Below, piece by piece: positions 63,259 through 64,000 of a DNA stretch of 64,000 nt (the stretch's first letter is position 1; the number at the start of each line of letters is the position of its first letter). The translations under genes were made by a program, and so were the position numbers. This DNA is from Streptosporangiaceae bacterium NEAU-GS5 (lineage in GTDB: Bacteria; Actinomycetota; Actinomycetes; Streptosporangiales; Streptosporangiaceae), in NCBI GenBank assembly GCA_017592665.1, contig JAGFNW010000001.1, positions 806,001 to 870,000 on the forward strand, in the 5' to 3' direction. The notes under the pieces were generated by a model. It saw only the letters and a program-made list of their open reading frames with translations. It ran no database searches and was not told the DNA's origin.

Positions 63259-64000
63259 TTGCGTCGTTTCATCCCCCTCGTCTCCCTCGTTTCCCTCGCC
63301 CTGCTCGCCGTACTCTCCCCGGCCGCGCATGCGGCCGCGGCCGCCGCAGCGCCCTGTAAGCCCGGCAGTGGACCGAATCTCCGTGGCAAGAATTTCACCA
63401 GCGGATCTCTCCCCGCCTCACTGCGCTGCGCCGACCTGACCGGCGCGAAGCTGGACGGCGTCGACCTGACGCAGAAGGATCTGACCGGGGCGATCCTGCG
63501 GAACGCCTCGCTGACGGAGGCAGACCTGACGCAGGCCTACCTGGAGTACGCCGACCTCCGCGGCGCCGATCTCACCGAGGCCGACCTCGGCCAGTTGCGG
63601 GCCAAGCAGGCCGACCTGCGCAAGGCGATCCTGGTCGACGCGGACGCCGGCCAGGCCGAGTTCCCCCACGCCGACCTGTCGGGGGCCTTCCTGACCCGTG
63701 CCGTGCTCACCCAGGCCAACCTCACCGACGCCAAGCTGGTCGACGCCGACCTGCGCGAGGCCAACCTCACCCAGGTCAAGGCCCGCACCGCCGACTTCAC
63801 CCGGGCCAAGCTCAACGGGGTCTCGGCCACCTCGGGCTCGTTCCAGCACGCCACCTTCGTCGACGCCGACCTGACGAAGGGCAAGTTCACCGTCGCCGAC
63901 ATGCAGGGCGCCGACCTCACGGGCGCGATCGTCGAAGGCACGTCGTTCACGATGGCCCAGGATCTCGATCTCACCGGCGTACGGGGTGAAGGGTCCGACC
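63259..64000 (+). CDS. Secreted pentapeptide-repeat protein (3' end outside window)
   Basis: At least 247 residues from TTG 63259, with AGGAGG 6 bases upstream. A signal peptide (LVSLVSLALLAVLSPAAHA) is followed by PCKPGSGPNL and then A(D/N)LxX pentapeptides from about residue 55 (GADLT, EADLT, QANLT, DADLR, TADFT), interrupted briefly near 110-130. Pentapeptide repeats form a right-handed square beta-helix. Export distinguishes this one from the cytoplasmic gyrase-protecting type. The reading frame is still open at base 64000. Confidence 0.9.
   Translation, partial: MRRFIPLVSLVSLALLAVLSPAAHAAAAAAAPCKPGSGPNLRGKNFTSGSLPASLRCADLTGAKLDGVDLTQKDLTGAILRNASLTEADLTQAYLEYADLRGADLTEADLGQLRAKQADLRKAILVDADAGQAEFPHADLSGAFLTRAVLTQANLTDAKLVDADLREANLTQVKARTADFTRAKLNGVSATSGSFQHATFVDADLTKGKFTVADMQGADLTGAIVEGTSFTMAQDLDLTGVRGEGSD

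Overview
The window is chromosomal DNA of a high-GC actinomycete. Third positions are almost all G or C, GTG and TTG starts are common, many genes overlap by ATGA or GTGA, and several start codons sit 6-8 bases after a TANNNT -10 element, as leaderless actinobacterial transcripts do. The mix of gene families (S-adenosyl methyltransferase of the DUF574 type, BTAD proteins, NB-ARC-TPR proteins, DUF6879, Tad pilus genes, WXG100, FdhF/YdeP, TTA codons in a conflict gene) suggests Streptosporangiales or a close relative such as Streptomyces. No rRNA, tRNA, complete insertion sequence or CRISPR array was seen.

Bases 1-15.9 kb are mostly housekeeping and regulation: a fragment of an upstream gene, an AlkZ/YcaQ-like winged-helix protein, a SAM methyltransferase, an AraC/VOC pair, a divergent TetR/MFS pair with a candidate operator, an OmpR-type two-component system, bacterioferritin and its ferredoxin behind iron boxes, a class III nucleotide cyclase, purK-purE, a copper monooxygenase-like lipoprotein with all six expected copper ligands, a nucleotide-sugar dehydrogenase and an acyl-CoA dehydrogenase. 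Bases 16-20 kb hold a compact accessory module with more A+T in its codons: two small proteins, a DUF6879 protein and an NB-ARC-TPR (NLR-like) protein. The last 20 residues of the first protein and the first 36 of the NLR share a Gln/Asn-rich motif, the arrangement expected of amyloid-type signalling pairs. An SPFH/NAD-kinase-like pair with a double inverted-repeat operator follows.

Bases 22-38.8 kb carry membrane and lipoprotein genes, birA diverging from an FdhF/YdeP molybdoenzyme with fdhD, a GNAT protein, ppc, an ABC exporter diverging from an acyl-CoA carboxylase beta/epsilon pair, a NYN-domain protein and an Ada-AlkA plus ogt alkylation-repair operon. In two places divergent start codons are only 24-25 bases apart, and both genes appear to be leaderless, with opposing -10 boxes that share one TA step.

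Bases 38.8-51 kb are a long minus-strand Tad (Flp) pilus locus read from 51.0 kb downward: SAF/CpaB, CpaE-like, CpaF, TadB, TadC, Flp pilin, three TadE/TadG-like pseudopilins, a 1327-residue membrane protein with an outward LysM and an inward BTAD domain, a lipoprotein and a secreted protein. Most junctions overlap or nearly touch. Upstream lies a 630-base noncoding stretch with a cluster of DnaA boxes, then a 1648-residue EccC/FtsK-like type VII secretion ATPase and, 1.3 kb further on, a WXG100 protein on the other strand. The last 6 kb have an SDR, a biotin carboxylase/BCCP subunit, a glycine-rich TPM-like membrane protein and the start of a secreted pentapeptide-repeat protein. Bases 56.6-63.2 kb are rich in minisatellites and inverted repeats between genes.
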